From contig NZ_SKBR01000003.1 of NCBI RefSeq assembly GCF_013450295.1, positions 372,001-436,000 on the forward strand: a stretch of DNA of 64,000 nt. The letters are read 5' to 3'. Made by a program: the position numbers and the translations under genes. The DNA comes from Streptomyces sp. AJS327 (GTDB lineage: Bacteria > Actinomycetota > Actinomycetes > Streptomycetales > Streptomycetaceae). A model generated the notes under the pieces. It was not told the DNA's origin. It searched no databases and saw nothing but the letters and a program-made list of their open reading frames with translations. Below are positions 26,567-34,764 of the stretch, piece by piece (position 1 is the first letter of the stretch; each line of letters starts with the position of its first letter).

Positions 26567-27058
26567 TCAGCCCGCGGCGATCCCCGCCTCGATGCGGGCC
26601 ACCACCTCCGGGTCGTCGGGGGCTGTACGGGGCCGGAACCTGGCCTCGACCTCGCCCCCGGGCGAGATGAGGAACTTCTCGAAGTTCCACTGGACGTCCC
26701 CGGCGGTGCCGCTCGCGTCCTCGCTGGCGGTCAGCACCTCGTACAGCGGGTGCCGGGAGGCGCCGTTGACCTCGACCTTCTCGAACATCGGGAAGGTGAC
26801 GCCGTACGTGGTGGAGCAGAAGCTCCGGATCTCCTCCGCGTCGCCCGGCTCCTGGCCCCCGAACTGGTTACAGGGGAAGCCGAGTACCGCGAAGCCCCGC
26901 TCGGCGTACCGCCGGTGCAGCTCCTCCAGCGCGGTGTACTGCGGGGTCAGCCCGCACTGGGAGGCCACGTTGACGATCAGCAGGGTGGTGCCCCGGTACG
27001 GGCTCAGGTCGGCGGGCTCACCGCTGAGGGTGCGCAACGGGATGTCGTACAGGCTCAT
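26567..27058 (-). CDS. Glutathione-peroxidase-family (Cys-type) peroxidase
   Basis: 163 residues, the full family length. The peroxidatic residue is Cys35 in VNVASQCGLTPQY, cysteine rather than selenocysteine. GFPCNQFGGQEPG (60-72) and WNFEKFLI supply the Gln and Trp of the catalytic tetrad, and Cys81 (IRSFC) is at the position of the resolving cysteine in thioredoxin-dependent members. It therefore probably reduces peroxides with thioredoxin or mycoredoxin, since actinobacteria lack glutathione. It sits in the same direction between ptmA and ptmH, with 156 bp upstream and a hairpin downstream. I do not recall such a gene as an essential pactamycin gene; it may be a passenger or protect the oxygen-sensitive radical SAM enzymes. 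Confidence 0.92.
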   Translation of the reverse strand: MSLYDIPLRTLSGEPADLSPYRGTTLLIVNVASQCGLTPQYTALEELHRRYAERGFAVLGFPCNQFGGQEPGDAEEIRSFCSTTYGVTFPMFEKVEVNGASRHPLYEVLTASEDASGTAGDVQWNFEKFLISPGGEVEARFRPRTAPDDPEVVARIEAGIAAG

Positions 27059-27214
27059 GTGCGTCTCCTGGCGAACAACTGACGGTGGTGGTCCGCGCGT
27101 CCGGCGGGCGCGCGGGTCCGTACCGGCTGGAGGCCGGCGGACCGGTGACCGGGGGCGCATACGGCGGTGGTGGCCGCCGCGCCGCCCACCCCGGGGAGGA
27201 CGGCCGCCCCCCGG

Positions 27215-28510
27215 CTACCGTAGGGACTCCTCCGCGGCCTTGCGGACCGCGCTGGTCAGCCCCTCCACATCCGCCTCGGTCATCGCCGCGCCGAGCCCGA
27301 CGGTGACCGAGCGGCCGATGATCCCCTCACTCGTCCGCATCCGGGGCGGCCGCTCCCAGCGCACGCCCCAGGCGGTGCGCCCGTCGCGGACGGCCGGATT
27401 GGAGGTGACCGTCCGCCCCTGGTACAGGGTGTGCGCGGGGACGCCCTCGGCGTGCAGCGCGGCGGTGAACCGGCGGGCCTGGAGCCGCGAGCCGAGCAGC
27501 GCCGTCAGGTCGCCGCCCGAGCCCTCCTCGTCCGGCAGTTGGCGCCACTCCAGCGGCAGGTCGGAGACGGACGCGCGCACCCGCCGCGCCACCTCGCGCA
27601 GCCGCCGGTTCATCCCGTCCAGCCGGTCGAGTTGGACGGTGAGGATCGCCCCGGCCAGCTCCGTCATCCGCAGGTTGCAGCCGAGGAACGGGGCGACCTC
27701 CGCCTCCCCCTCGGGCTCCGGACCGCCCCGGCCCGGCCCGCGCGAGGTGCTGAACTGACCGCCCTGGTCCTGGAACCGGACGACCCGCTGGTGGGCGGCG
27801 GCGTCCCGCAGGGTGACCGCGCCGCCCTCGCCCGCGGTGAGGTTCTTGTCCTGCTGGAAGCTGAACGCCCCGGCGTCGCCCAGCGAACCGGCCGGGCGGC
27901 CCCGGTAGTTGACTCCGGCGGCCTGCGCGGCGTCCTCCACGACCCGCAGCCCGTGCCGCTCCGCGACGCGCAGCAGCGGATCCATGTCCGCCGCCGCGTT
28001 GTTGAGGTGGACGGGCAGCACGCCCCAGGTCCGCTCGGTGACGGCGCTCTCCAGCGCGGCCGGGTCGAGGGTGAGGCTGTCGTCGATGTCGGCGAAGACC
28101 GGGACGCCGCGCGCCGCGACCACCGCGCTGACGCTGCCGACGAAGGTGACCGCCGGGATCACCACCTCGGCGCCCTCCGGGATGCCGAGCCCCACCAGCG
28201 CGGCGGTCAGCGCGGCGGTGCCGGAGGAGACGCCGACCGCGTACGGGCAGCCGGTCCGCTCGGCGAACGCCGCCTCGAACGCGTCGACATGGCGCGGCGC
28301 GCGCGGCCCGTAGTAGCGGAACAGGGAGCGGGAGCGCAGGACTTCGACGGCGGCCTCGACCTCCCGTTCGTCCCAGAGGGCCAGCGCCCGGGACGGTTCG
28401 TACCGCCACCCGCCGTCCGGCGGGGCGCCACCGGGGGTGGCCGGTGCGGTGGGGGAGGCGGCCCGGGTGGGGTGCCGGTTGTCCGGTGACGCGGGGTCCG
28501 GTTCGGTCAT
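27215..28510 (-). CDS. ptmA: DegT/DnrJ/EryC1 aminotransferase, PtmA-like
   Basis: 431 residues. It is a sugar-type PLP aminotransferase with VGVSSGTAALTAALVGLG (cofactor-phosphate loop), VEDAAQAAG and the PLP lysine at about 222 in FSFQQDKNLTAGEGG. Such enzymes install amino groups on keto-sugars or keto-cyclitols. In the pactamycin pathway it would add one of the three nitrogen atoms of the aminocyclopentitol. ATG 28510 overlaps the carbamoyltransferase stop codon (ATGA), showing translational coupling. The N-terminal 25 residues are low-complexity. Cytosolic. Confidence 0.85.
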   Translation of the reverse strand: MTEPDPASPDNRHPTRAASPTAPATPGGAPPDGGWRYEPSRALALWDEREVEAAVEVLRSRSLFRYYGPRAPRHVDAFEAAFAERTGCPYAVGVSSGTAALTAALVGLGIPEGAEVVIPAVTFVGSVSAVVAARGVPVFADIDDSLTLDPAALESAVTERTWGVLPVHLNNAAADMDPLLRVAERHGLRVVEDAAQAAGVNYRGRPAGSLGDAGAFSFQQDKNLTAGEGGAVTLRDAAAHQRVVRFQDQGGQFSTSRGPGRGGPEPEGEAEVAPFLGCNLRMTELAGAILTVQLDRLDGMNRRLREVARRVRASVSDLPLEWRQLPDEEGSGGDLTALLGSRLQARRFTAALHAEGVPAHTLYQGRTVTSNPAVRDGRTAWGVRWERPPRMRTSEGIIGRSVTVGLGAAMTEADVEGLTSAVRKAAEESLR

Positions 28511-30312
28511 CGGGCGCCGTCCCCCTCACTGACCCCGCCGTCCGCGGAGCCGTCGCCGTCCGGTGCCGGATCGTCTGTTACCGCATCGTCTGTCGAAGCG
28601 CTTTCGGACATAGGGGCGTTGGCGGTGCCGATGGCGCTGTCCAGTTCGGCGGCGCTGTGGCCCACCAGGAAGTCCTCCAGGAAGAGGTAGTCGAGCTTGC
28701 TGGAGCCGAAGAAGGCCAGCGCCTCCTCCGGGGTCTCCACGATCGGCTCCCCGCGGTCGTTGAAGGAGGTGTTGAGCACCACCGGGGTGGAGGTCAACTC
28801 CTCGAAGCGGGCGACGAGTTCGTAGAACGGCCCGTTGGCCTCCGGGGTGAGGGTCTGCACCCGCGCGGTGCCGTCGACGTGGGTGATGGCCGGGACCTCG
28901 GACTGCTTCTCCTCCCGCACGGGCGCGACGATCAGCATGAACGGCGACTCGATGTCCAGGTCGAAGTACTCGGGGGCCCGGTGGGCGAGCACCGCCGGGG
29001 CGAACGGGCGGAACCACTCGCGGTGCTTCACCTTGCTGTTGAGGATGTCCTTCATCTCGGCGCGGCGCGGGTCGGCCAGGATGCTGCGGTGCCCGAGCGC
29101 GCGGGGACCGAACTCCGAACCCCCGGTGAACCAGCCCAACAGAGCGCCGCCCGGCAGGAGTTCGGCGGCCAACTGGGCCGGTCGCGCCACCCGGCGGTAG
29201 GGCAGCCCGGACTCCTCCAGCGCCGACCGGAGACGCTTCGTGGGGTAGGAGCGGCCGAGGTAGCTGTGCCGCTGCACGCCGCGCGCGGTGCGCGTCGCGC
29301 GGGGGCGCGGCCGCTCACCGAGGACGTGGTAGCCGTAGTAGGCGCAGCCGACCGCGCAGCCGTTGTCGCCCGCGGCGGGCTGCGCGAACACGTCGGTGAA
29401 CGGGGTCTCCCGCAGAATCCGGCCGTTCGCCACGGAGTTGAGCACGATGCCGCCCGCCAGGCAGAGGCGGGTCAGACCGGTCTCGGAGTGCAGCCAGCGC
29501 GCCGCGTGCAGCAGCGCCGTCTCCAGCAACTCCTGTGCCGCCCAGGCCAGATCGGCGCCGCGCGCGAAGAGTTCGTCTCCCTCCAGGCCCTCCAGCGCCC
29601 GCTCGACGAAGTCCAGCAGACCACCGTCCTTGAGGTGCAGCGCGTAGCGGCCCTCGGGCAGCAGGTCGAGGTAGCGGTGGAAGACGGAGCGGTAGCGGTC
29701 GCCGCCGTAGGGCGCGAGGCCCATCGTCTTGCCGTCCTCGGTGAGGTACCAGGCGCCCTCCTCGTAGAGGGTGAAGCCGATGGCGCGGCTGACCGCCTTG
29801 TACATGAACCCGAGCGAGTGGTCACTGTCCCCGGCCTGGTAGACGCGGTGGGCCCGCAGTCCGTCGGTGGACCAGTTGGTGCCGTACACCTTGGAGAGTT
29901 CGGTGATCTCCACCCCGTCGCCGACCGACATGGTCATCGTCTCCACGCCGTGCCCGTCGATGAGGCTGCCCGCGCCGTCGGTCACCAGGATCGCGGCGGT
30001 GGGGAAGGGGGAGGGGTGGAACGCGCTGGCGGCGTGCGCCAGATGGTGTCTGATCAGCGTGGTCCGGCTGCGGAACGGGAAGTAGCAGGTCGGGAGGAGG
30101 GTGTCGTCCGCGACGATCGCCCCGAGGCCGTCCAGCCGCGCTCCCCGGGTCTCCAGGCAGTATCGCCAGTCGCGGTTGGCCATTGAGTTGACGTTGACAG
30201 CGTACTTGCGCCGTGTTAATCGCTCTTCTTCGATACCGACGCTGATTTCGCCGTTCTCGACCAGGCAGGCCGAGAAGTCGTGATTGGAACCGCCGAGCCC
30301 AAGAGCGAGCAT
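28507..30312 (-). CDS. ptmB: NodU/TobZ-family carbamoyltransferase, PtmB-like
   Basis: 601 residues. The Kae1-like N-domain has RHHLAHAASAFHPSPF (about 93-108) with the metal-binding histidines, TDGAGS and a central GGIVLNSVANG segment; the C-terminal YrdC-like-substrate domain shows GGSEFGPRALGHRSILADPR (about 393-412) and NTSFNDRGEPIV. These enzymes transfer a carbamoyl group from carbamoyl phosphate through a carbamoyl-adenylate. In pactamycin biosynthesis the product supplies the urea carbonyl that PtmD-type chemistry then methylates. The C-terminal 40 residues are an acidic Ser/Asp-rich tail. ATG 30312 faces the ptmC gene across a control region. Confidence 0.88.
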   Translation of the reverse strand: MLALGLGGSNHDFSACLVENGEISVGIEEERLTRRKYAVNVNSMANRDWRYCLETRGARLDGLGAIVADDTLLPTCYFPFRSRTTLIRHHLAHAASAFHPSPFPTAAILVTDGAGSLIDGHGVETMTMSVGDGVEITELSKVYGTNWSTDGLRAHRVYQAGDSDHSLGFMYKAVSRAIGFTLYEEGAWYLTEDGKTMGLAPYGGDRYRSVFHRYLDLLPEGRYALHLKDGGLLDFVERALEGLEGDELFARGADLAWAAQELLETALLHAARWLHSETGLTRLCLAGGIVLNSVANGRILRETPFTDVFAQPAAGDNGCAVGCAYYGYHVLGERPRPRATRTARGVQRHSYLGRSYPTKRLRSALEESGLPYRRVARPAQLAAELLPGGALLGWFTGGSEFGPRALGHRSILADPRRAEMKDILNSKVKHREWFRPFAPAVLAHRAPEYFDLDIESPFMLIVAPVREEKQSEVPAITHVDGTARVQTLTPEANGPFYELVARFEELTSTPVVLNTSFNDRGEPIVETPEEALAFFGSSKLDYLFLEDFLVGHSAAELDSAIGTANAPMSESASTDDAVTDDPAPDGDGSADGGVSEGDGAR

Positions 30313-30363
30313 GCGCCGTCCCTAACTCTGGTGTGAATGGGGGATGATGACGCGCGGCCGGTA

Positions 30364-30393
30364 ACGCTACACGCGCTGCCGGGTCACGGTCCA
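30364..30393 (-). promoter_or_regulatory. Predicted promoter of ptmB
   Basis: On the minus strand: -35 TGGACC (30388-30393) and -10 TAGCGT (30364-30369), spacer 18 bp, about 52 bp upstream of the ptmB ATG. Fits the Streptomyces housekeeping-sigma pattern TTGACN / TAGNNT with one mismatch in -35. Confidence 0.45.
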
Positions 30394-30511
30394 GGGTGCC
30401 TACAACGACCTCCCCAGGTCCAGAGCGCCCGGGCAAACGGACAGTTCTGGCCAGTTTCCGACGGAGATGCGGCGGACTCGAAACCGCCCCCTTTCCCGGG
30501 GGGTTGCCTCG

Positions 30512-30541
30512 TTGACCGGCTGAGCTGAGGAAACCTACACT
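30512..30541 (+). promoter_or_regulatory. Predicted promoter of ptmC
   Basis: -35 TTGACC (30512-30517) and -10 TACACT (30536-30541) with an 18-bp spacer, giving a start near 30548, some 32 bp before the ptmC start codon. A good match to the Streptomyces housekeeping-sigma consensus. Confidence 0.6.
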
Positions 30542-30579
30542 TCCAGCCGAAGTCCGAGCCAGCGCACGTAGCTACCGGA

Positions 30580-31719
30580 ATGGTGATGAGCATGGCGCTG
30601 AAGAACGACTTTCGTGCCGCGATGTTCGCGCGACGCGACAGCCAGGATCGCCTCAAACTCCTCATGAATGACATGGTCATCGAGGAGCAGCTCTGTCAGA
30701 TGCGGTGCTCATACTGCCTGACCGAGGATTTCAACCTCCTGATGAACGTGCCGGACGCCCGGCTCCGGCTGACCACCGACCGCCGCGCCGACTGGCACCA
30801 GGTCCTCGCCTCCTACCACGCCTCCGTGGACAGCCCGATCATGCGCCTCAGCGGCGGCGAGTTCTTCTGGCTCAAGGGGTCGACCGAGTTCGTCGCCGAA
30901 TGCAGCAGCATGTACGAGGTGGTTCAGGTAATCACCAACGGGGTGTTCCTCACCCCGCAGCGACTCGAAAAGCTCGCGGAACTCGGAAACGTCCAGCTGT
31001 GCCTCTCGCTCGACGGGCACACCCTGGCGATGAACGACCACCGTCTCCCGCCGAAACAGCACAAGCTTTTCGACGTCATCATGCGGAATCTCGACAACGC
31101 CGCGAAGATGGGAATTCCCATCGAGATCCAGTCGGTGCTCAGTGACAAGAACGCCGACGGTCAGGCCGACTTCGCCCGTTTCCTGCTCGACAACTACGGC
31201 GAAGGCGTCATGCTCTATTTCTTCCCGGTGCGCGGGGACAACAAGGACAGCCTCGCCCCGCCGCTCGGGGACCACTTCGCCGAACTCCTCGACCGCTACG
31301 ACGAGCTGGAGACCGTCCTTCCGCCCCGCCCGTTCGTCGAGCTGATCGGCGCCCAGCTGCGCACCGGGGAACGTACGCTGCGCTGCTTCGCCACCGCCAC
31401 GATGGTCCAGCTGTTCGGGCAGGGCGACGTCTCCTGCTGCCCCTACGCCTGGCTCAGCCCGATGGGCAACATCCAGGAGCAACCCACGCTGATCCACGAG
31501 CAGTTCGGCAAGCACCAGCACTACGACATGTTCATGCAGCCACGGCCGCGCTTCCCGTACTGCAAGAGCTGCACCGGCCCCATCGATGTCGTCAACCTCT
31601 ATCTCATGGGTGAGATATCCGAAACGGAGATCGCCCGGTGCGCCCCCTATGCCGGACCAGCGGCCCTCGCCCGGCTCCGTGAACTCAAAGCAGCGTTTGA
31701 TCCCATCTTCTCCCAGTAA
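30580..31719 (+). CDS. ptmC: Radical SAM enzyme, PtmC-like
   Basis: 379 residues. Radical SAM cluster cysteines 39, 43 and 46 lie in QLCQMRCSYC; an RLSGGEFFW segment follows (GGE motif). Near the C-terminus more cysteines (CCPYAW at about 286, CKSC at about 328) suggest a partial SPASM/twitch auxiliary cluster. No cobalamin domain is present, unlike the other three radical SAM proteins here. In the pactamycin pathway PtmC is the favoured candidate for a radical step on the glycosyl-ketone that forms the cyclopentane ring, though I regard the exact reaction as unproven. Starts at 30580, 30586 and 30592 are all possible; the upstream region has only a weak ribosome site. It is transcribed rightward with ptmD. 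Confidence 0.83.
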   Translation: MVMSMALKNDFRAAMFARRDSQDRLKLLMNDMVIEEQLCQMRCSYCLTEDFNLLMNVPDARLRLTTDRRADWHQVLASYHASVDSPIMRLSGGEFFWLKGSTEFVAECSSMYEVVQVITNGVFLTPQRLEKLAELGNVQLCLSLDGHTLAMNDHRLPPKQHKLFDVIMRNLDNAAKMGIPIEIQSVLSDKNADGQADFARFLLDNYGEGVMLYFFPVRGDNKDSLAPPLGDHFAELLDRYDELETVLPPRPFVELIGAQLRTGERTLRCFATATMVQLFGQGDVSCCPYAWLSPMGNIQEQPTLIHEQFGKHQHYDMFMQPRPRFPYCKSCTGPIDVVNLYLMGEISETEIARCAPYAGPAALARLRELKAAFDPIFSQ

Positions 31720-31734
31720 ACCCCCAGGAGCCCC

Positions 31735-32898
31735 ATGATTTCCGTGGACGGTATCTCCGCCGACGATTTCGACGCCGCGCTGCCCGGCCCGCTCCCGGCA
31801 CTTCCCGAGCACGACCTGCTCACCCTCGCCGGAGACTGGCTCGGCGAGCTGGCGCCCTGGCGGAACACCGCCGCCCTCGACACCATCGCCGCGTCCCTCG
31901 CCGCGCCCACCCCGGTCGGTGCGGCGGCCCCGCCCGCGCCGGAACCGGGCGCCGCCACCCCGGGCGAGCCCTCCCCGGCGGCGCTCTCGACGCTCGCCGC
32001 GCTGTTCGTGCTGGGGCGCGCCGTCCCCGAGGAGGCCGCCCGCGAGCAGGTGCCGGAAGCGCTCCTGAACCTGCTGCTGCGCGCCAAGGTGCTCTCCCGC
32101 GAGTCCGGCGCGCTCACCGCCGAGTACTGCCTGGTGCGCGGGGACGGCCTGGCGCTGCTCGCCGCCTGGCGGGCCGCCGGACGCGACTACGGCTCCTACG
32201 CTCCCTGGGTCGGCACCGACTCCGTGACGCTCTCCCGCCTCATCTCCTCGCGCGGACACCCGCGTTCGGCGCTGGACCTGGGCTGCGGCACCGGCGTCCT
32301 GGGGCTGTCCGCCGCCCGGAACGGCGCGCGCACGCTGGCGGTGGACGTCAACCCCGAGTGCACCGCGGCGGCCACCGTCAACGCCCGGCTCAACGGGCTC
32401 GGTGACCGGCTGCGCACCGCTGAGGGCGACATCATGTCGCTCGACCTGGACGAGCGCTTCGACCTGGTGGTCTCCAACCCGCCCTGTCTGCCCCTGCGTC
32501 GGGGCGCCCTGGGCTGGCTGGCGGGTGAGGCGGGCCTGGACGGACTGGAGTTCTTCTGGGAGCTGCTGGACCGAGTGCCCGGCCTGCTCACCGACCGTGG
32601 GGAGGCGCTGCTCCAGGCGGCCGCCTACGGGGACGAGAACGGACCGTTCTTCGTCACCGAACTCGTAGACCGTGTACGTCAGTTGGGGGTGTCGGGCACC
32701 CTGTTGCTGCGCCCGTCGACCCCACCGAGGTGGCCCGCCTTCGCTCCGCGCGACGCACGAGGCCAGCTCCTCGGGCCTCTCGGGGACGAGGTGAGCGCCT
32801 ACGTGCGCAGCATCGGCGCCACCCACTACTACGGCTTCGTGCTCTCGCTGCGGACCACCGGACCGGCCGGCGCGCTCCGCGTCGGCCGATTCCAGTAG
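31735..32898 (+). CDS. ptmD: SAM-dependent N-methyltransferase-type protein, PtmD-like
   Basis: 387 residues. An N-terminal helical domain (about 1-150, with an Ala/Pro-rich insert at 60-85) is followed by a class I methyltransferase fold: DLGCGTGVLGLSAA at about 181 and NPPC at about 248, the (D/N)PP(Y/F) motif of enzymes that methylate planar nitrogens such as PrmC, RlmG/RsmC and N6-adenine enzymes. In the pactamycin pathway PtmD is assigned as the N-methyltransferase of the dimethylurea. The nucleic-acid-like motif leaves open that it, or a relative, methylates rRNA for self-resistance. It starts 15 bp after ptmC and has CCAGGAG upstream. A strong terminator follows at 32961. Confidence 0.8.
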   Translation: MISVDGISADDFDAALPGPLPALPEHDLLTLAGDWLGELAPWRNTAALDTIAASLAAPTPVGAAAPPAPEPGAATPGEPSPAALSTLAALFVLGRAVPEEAAREQVPEALLNLLLRAKVLSRESGALTAEYCLVRGDGLALLAAWRAAGRDYGSYAPWVGTDSVTLSRLISSRGHPRSALDLGCGTGVLGLSAARNGARTLAVDVNPECTAAATVNARLNGLGDRLRTAEGDIMSLDLDERFDLVVSNPPCLPLRRGALGWLAGEAGLDGLEFFWELLDRVPGLLTDRGEALLQAAAYGDENGPFFVTELVDRVRQLGVSGTLLLRPSTPPRWPAFAPRDARGQLLGPLGDEVSAYVRSIGATHYYGFVLSLRTTGPAGALRVGRFQ

Positions 32899-32960
32899 CC
32901 CCGTCGCACGGATCAACAACCGTGCGAACAGCAGATGTTGGTGCCTGACGTGCACGACGA

Positions 32961-32994
32961 GGGCCCGTTCCGTCCACCGGGACGGAACGGGCCC
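32961..32994. terminator. Bidirectional terminator between ptmD and ptmE
   Basis: Perfect 15-bp inverted repeat (32961-32975 and 32980-32994, starting GGGCCCGTTCC) with a 4-nt loop ACCG, placed between two convergent genes 62 bp past the ptmD stop and 38 bp past the ptmE stop. Confidence 0.88.
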
Positions 32995-33032
32995 TCCGGG
33001 CTGTCCGGGCGCTCACCCCACCCGGGGCGCGG

Positions 33033-33713
33033 TCACCCCGGGCCCGCCGCCCGCCCGGCGTCCTCCGCCGCCCCGGATGGGGCGGGCACCGTGGCGCCGG
33101 GCGTCGCCGCCCCGCCGGGGGCGGGGGCCTCCGCCCGGGCCGTCGCGCCGTCCGGCAGCACCCAACCGGGCCCCAACTGGCCCCGCTCCGCGGCCACCAC
33201 GGCGTCCGCGACCTCCGTCGCGGACAGCGCCGAGGTGTCGATCTCGCGCACGCCCGGCACTCCGGGGACCTCCGCGTCCAGGAACGACTCGGCGAGCCGC
33301 CCCTCCACGTAGTGCTCGCTGCCCGCGTCCCGCCGGATCCGCGCGGCCAGCGCGTCCGGGGTGGCGCGCAGCCCGTAGCAGACCCAGTCGGCGCCGAGTT
33401 CCTCGAAGACCGCGCGCAGTGGCTCCAACGCCCGCCCCGCCAGCACCACTCCGCTGATCACGATGACGCGGGAGCCCCAGTCCCGGTAGACCGGTATCGA
33501 GGCTCTGAGCGTGTCGGCCATCAGCGCGTACAGACTCTCGGTGCTCTGCCAGGGGTAGACGACCGGATCGCAGTCGATCGCCGCGGCCGGAACCGCGTAC
33601 CGCGCCACCAACTGGTGCGCCAGCCGCGTCTTGCCCACCCCGGGGGCTCCGGTCACCACCACCACGCGTAAGCCCGCGGGCGGGCTGGTGCGGTCCGTGC
33701 TCTCTGTCTCCAT
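33033..33713 (-). CDS. ptmE: P-loop kinase-like protein, PtmE-like regulator
   Basis: 226 residues. It has a Walker A motif GAPGVGKT at about residues 22-29 (VVVTGAPGVGKTRLAHQL), a central sheet strand VIVISGVVLAG, and an adenylate-kinase-like middle; the last 60 residues are a disordered Ala/Pro/Gly tail. It resembles small nucleoside-monophosphate-kinase-type P-loop proteins. In Streptomyces pactum ptmE and the adjacent ptmF are needed for transcription of the whole pactamycin cluster, so a regulatory NTPase role fits, but this sequence shows no DNA-binding domain. ATG 33713 has GAGGGA upstream. Confidence 0.75.
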   Translation of the reverse strand: METESTDRTSPPAGLRVVVVTGAPGVGKTRLAHQLVARYAVPAAAIDCDPVVYPWQSTESLYALMADTLRASIPVYRDWGSRVIVISGVVLAGRALEPLRAVFEELGADWVCYGLRATPDALAARIRRDAGSEHYVEGRLAESFLDAEVPGVPGVREIDTSALSATEVADAVVAAERGQLGPGWVLPDGATARAEAPAPGGAATPGATVPAPSGAAEDAGRAAGPG

Positions 33714-34034
33714 GCGCGTCCCTCGCTCGTCCTCGCCTCGCCACTCGCACACCGGTGGGCGCCACGCCCCACCGGAGACCCACGGCCCTCTCCCCCCGCG
33801 CCCCGCCCCGCACGGCGGTACCGGGGCAGTCGCGTGGGCCCGCCCTCACCAACTCCCCGGCGCCGCCGTGGTGCTCCCCCGGAGCCGCCCGAACATCCAT
33901 CGGTGGGGCAACCGTTGACGACCTCGGAGCACCGGAACGGACGAGCGTGAGAAGCCCGAACGCCGGTGTGAGCGCGGGGCGTCGGGGGCGGGAGGGTACC
34001 GGCTCCCGGCGGCCGCCGGGGCCGGACCGGCGGA
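33714..34034. other. 321-bp gap between ptmF and ptmE
   Basis: Both flanking genes run leftward. An 8-bp hairpin CCGGTGGG (33752-33759) / CCCACCGG (33768-33775) with an 8-nt loop lies 39 bp before the ptmE start and could be an attenuator or the end of the ptmF message. The rest has no supported gene. Confidence 0.45.
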
Positions 34035-34730
34035 TCAGCCGCCGCCGGTACCGCCCGTGGCGCCGGTACCGTCCGTGGCGGCGTCCGTACCGGCGTCCGC
34101 CTCCCGCACGGTGCCGACCAGCCGGAAGCCCAGGTGCGGAACCTTGAGGATCTTCGCGCCGGAGTCGATGTCCTCCAGCTTCTGCTTCAGCACCGACGAC
34201 ACCCTGTTGATGTTGTCCTCACCGGTGGCTCGCTCCAACTCCCCGCGCGCCACGATCTGTCCGGGCCGGTCCGCGAGGGTCCGCAGCATCTGCGCCTCCC
34301 CGTGGCTGACCTCGGCGTCCCGGGGACCGGAGCTGAGCCGTAACCGGCCCTCCACGGGGGGCCCGAGGAGGGTGAGCACCTGCGTGGACTCGGGCGGGGT
34401 GACGCTCTTCAGATAGCCCAGCGTCTCCACCACCCGCTCCCGGCGCAGCGGGCTGGCCAGCGTGAAGCTGAACCCGTCGGTGACGGCGCGCAGGACGTCG
34501 GTCGCCGCCACCTCGTCCAGCACCGCGATGGGGTAGCCGCCGCGCCCCTTCACCTGGGCGGGGGTGAGCCCGTCGGCGGCCGAGACGCGGTGGAAGGAGG
34601 CGAGGAGCACGTCCGGGAAGTCCCGCTCCTCCTCCGGGTCCGCGTCGTGCAGCGCGAGTCCGGTCTCGGAGCACGCCTCCCCGAGGACGTGCAGATCGGC
34701 GGGCGCGACGGACTGGGCCAGTACGTACAT
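34035..34730 (-). CDS. ptmF: Winged-helix (OmpR/PhoB-type) regulator, PtmF-like
   Basis: 231 residues. The C-terminal half (about 120-212) is a trans_reg_C winged helix: RLRLSSGPRDAEVSHGEAQMLRTLADRPGQI and the final wing SGAKILKVPHLGFRLVG. The N-terminal 115 residues look like a receiver-type alpha/beta domain but without the acidic cluster and phosphoacceptor Asp of true response regulators, so it is probably an atypical, phosphorylation-independent regulator. In S. pactum ptmF is required for expression of the pactamycin genes. It is 34 bp downstream of ptmG and likely co-transcribed with it. The tail is a Gly/Thr-rich stretch. Confidence 0.8.
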   Translation of the reverse strand: MYVLAQSVAPADLHVLGEACSETGLALHDADPEEERDFPDVLLASFHRVSAADGLTPAQVKGRGGYPIAVLDEVAATDVLRAVTDGFSFTLASPLRRERVVETLGYLKSVTPPESTQVLTLLGPPVEGRLRLSSGPRDAEVSHGEAQMLRTLADRPGQIVARGELERATGEDNINRVSSVLKQKLEDIDSGAKILKVPHLGFRLVGTVREADAGTDAATDGTGATGGTGGG

Positions 34731-34764
34731 GGGCGAATCCCTTCACGAAGTGGAGCCCTGAGCC

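Larger units (their letters stand above)
30313..30579. promoter_or_regulatory. Divergent control region between ptmB and ptmC
   Basis: 267 bp between two divergent biosynthetic genes, with clearly lower GC than either gene. It contains an outward promoter for each gene (listed separately) and, between them, CAGTTCT (30442-30448) and CAGTTTC (30452-30458), a direct repeat at a 10-bp period overlapping a CTGGCCAG palindrome. Direct repeats of one helical turn are typical targets of OmpR-type winged-helix activators such as the PtmF protein encoded here. The operator role is an inference. Confidence 0.6.
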
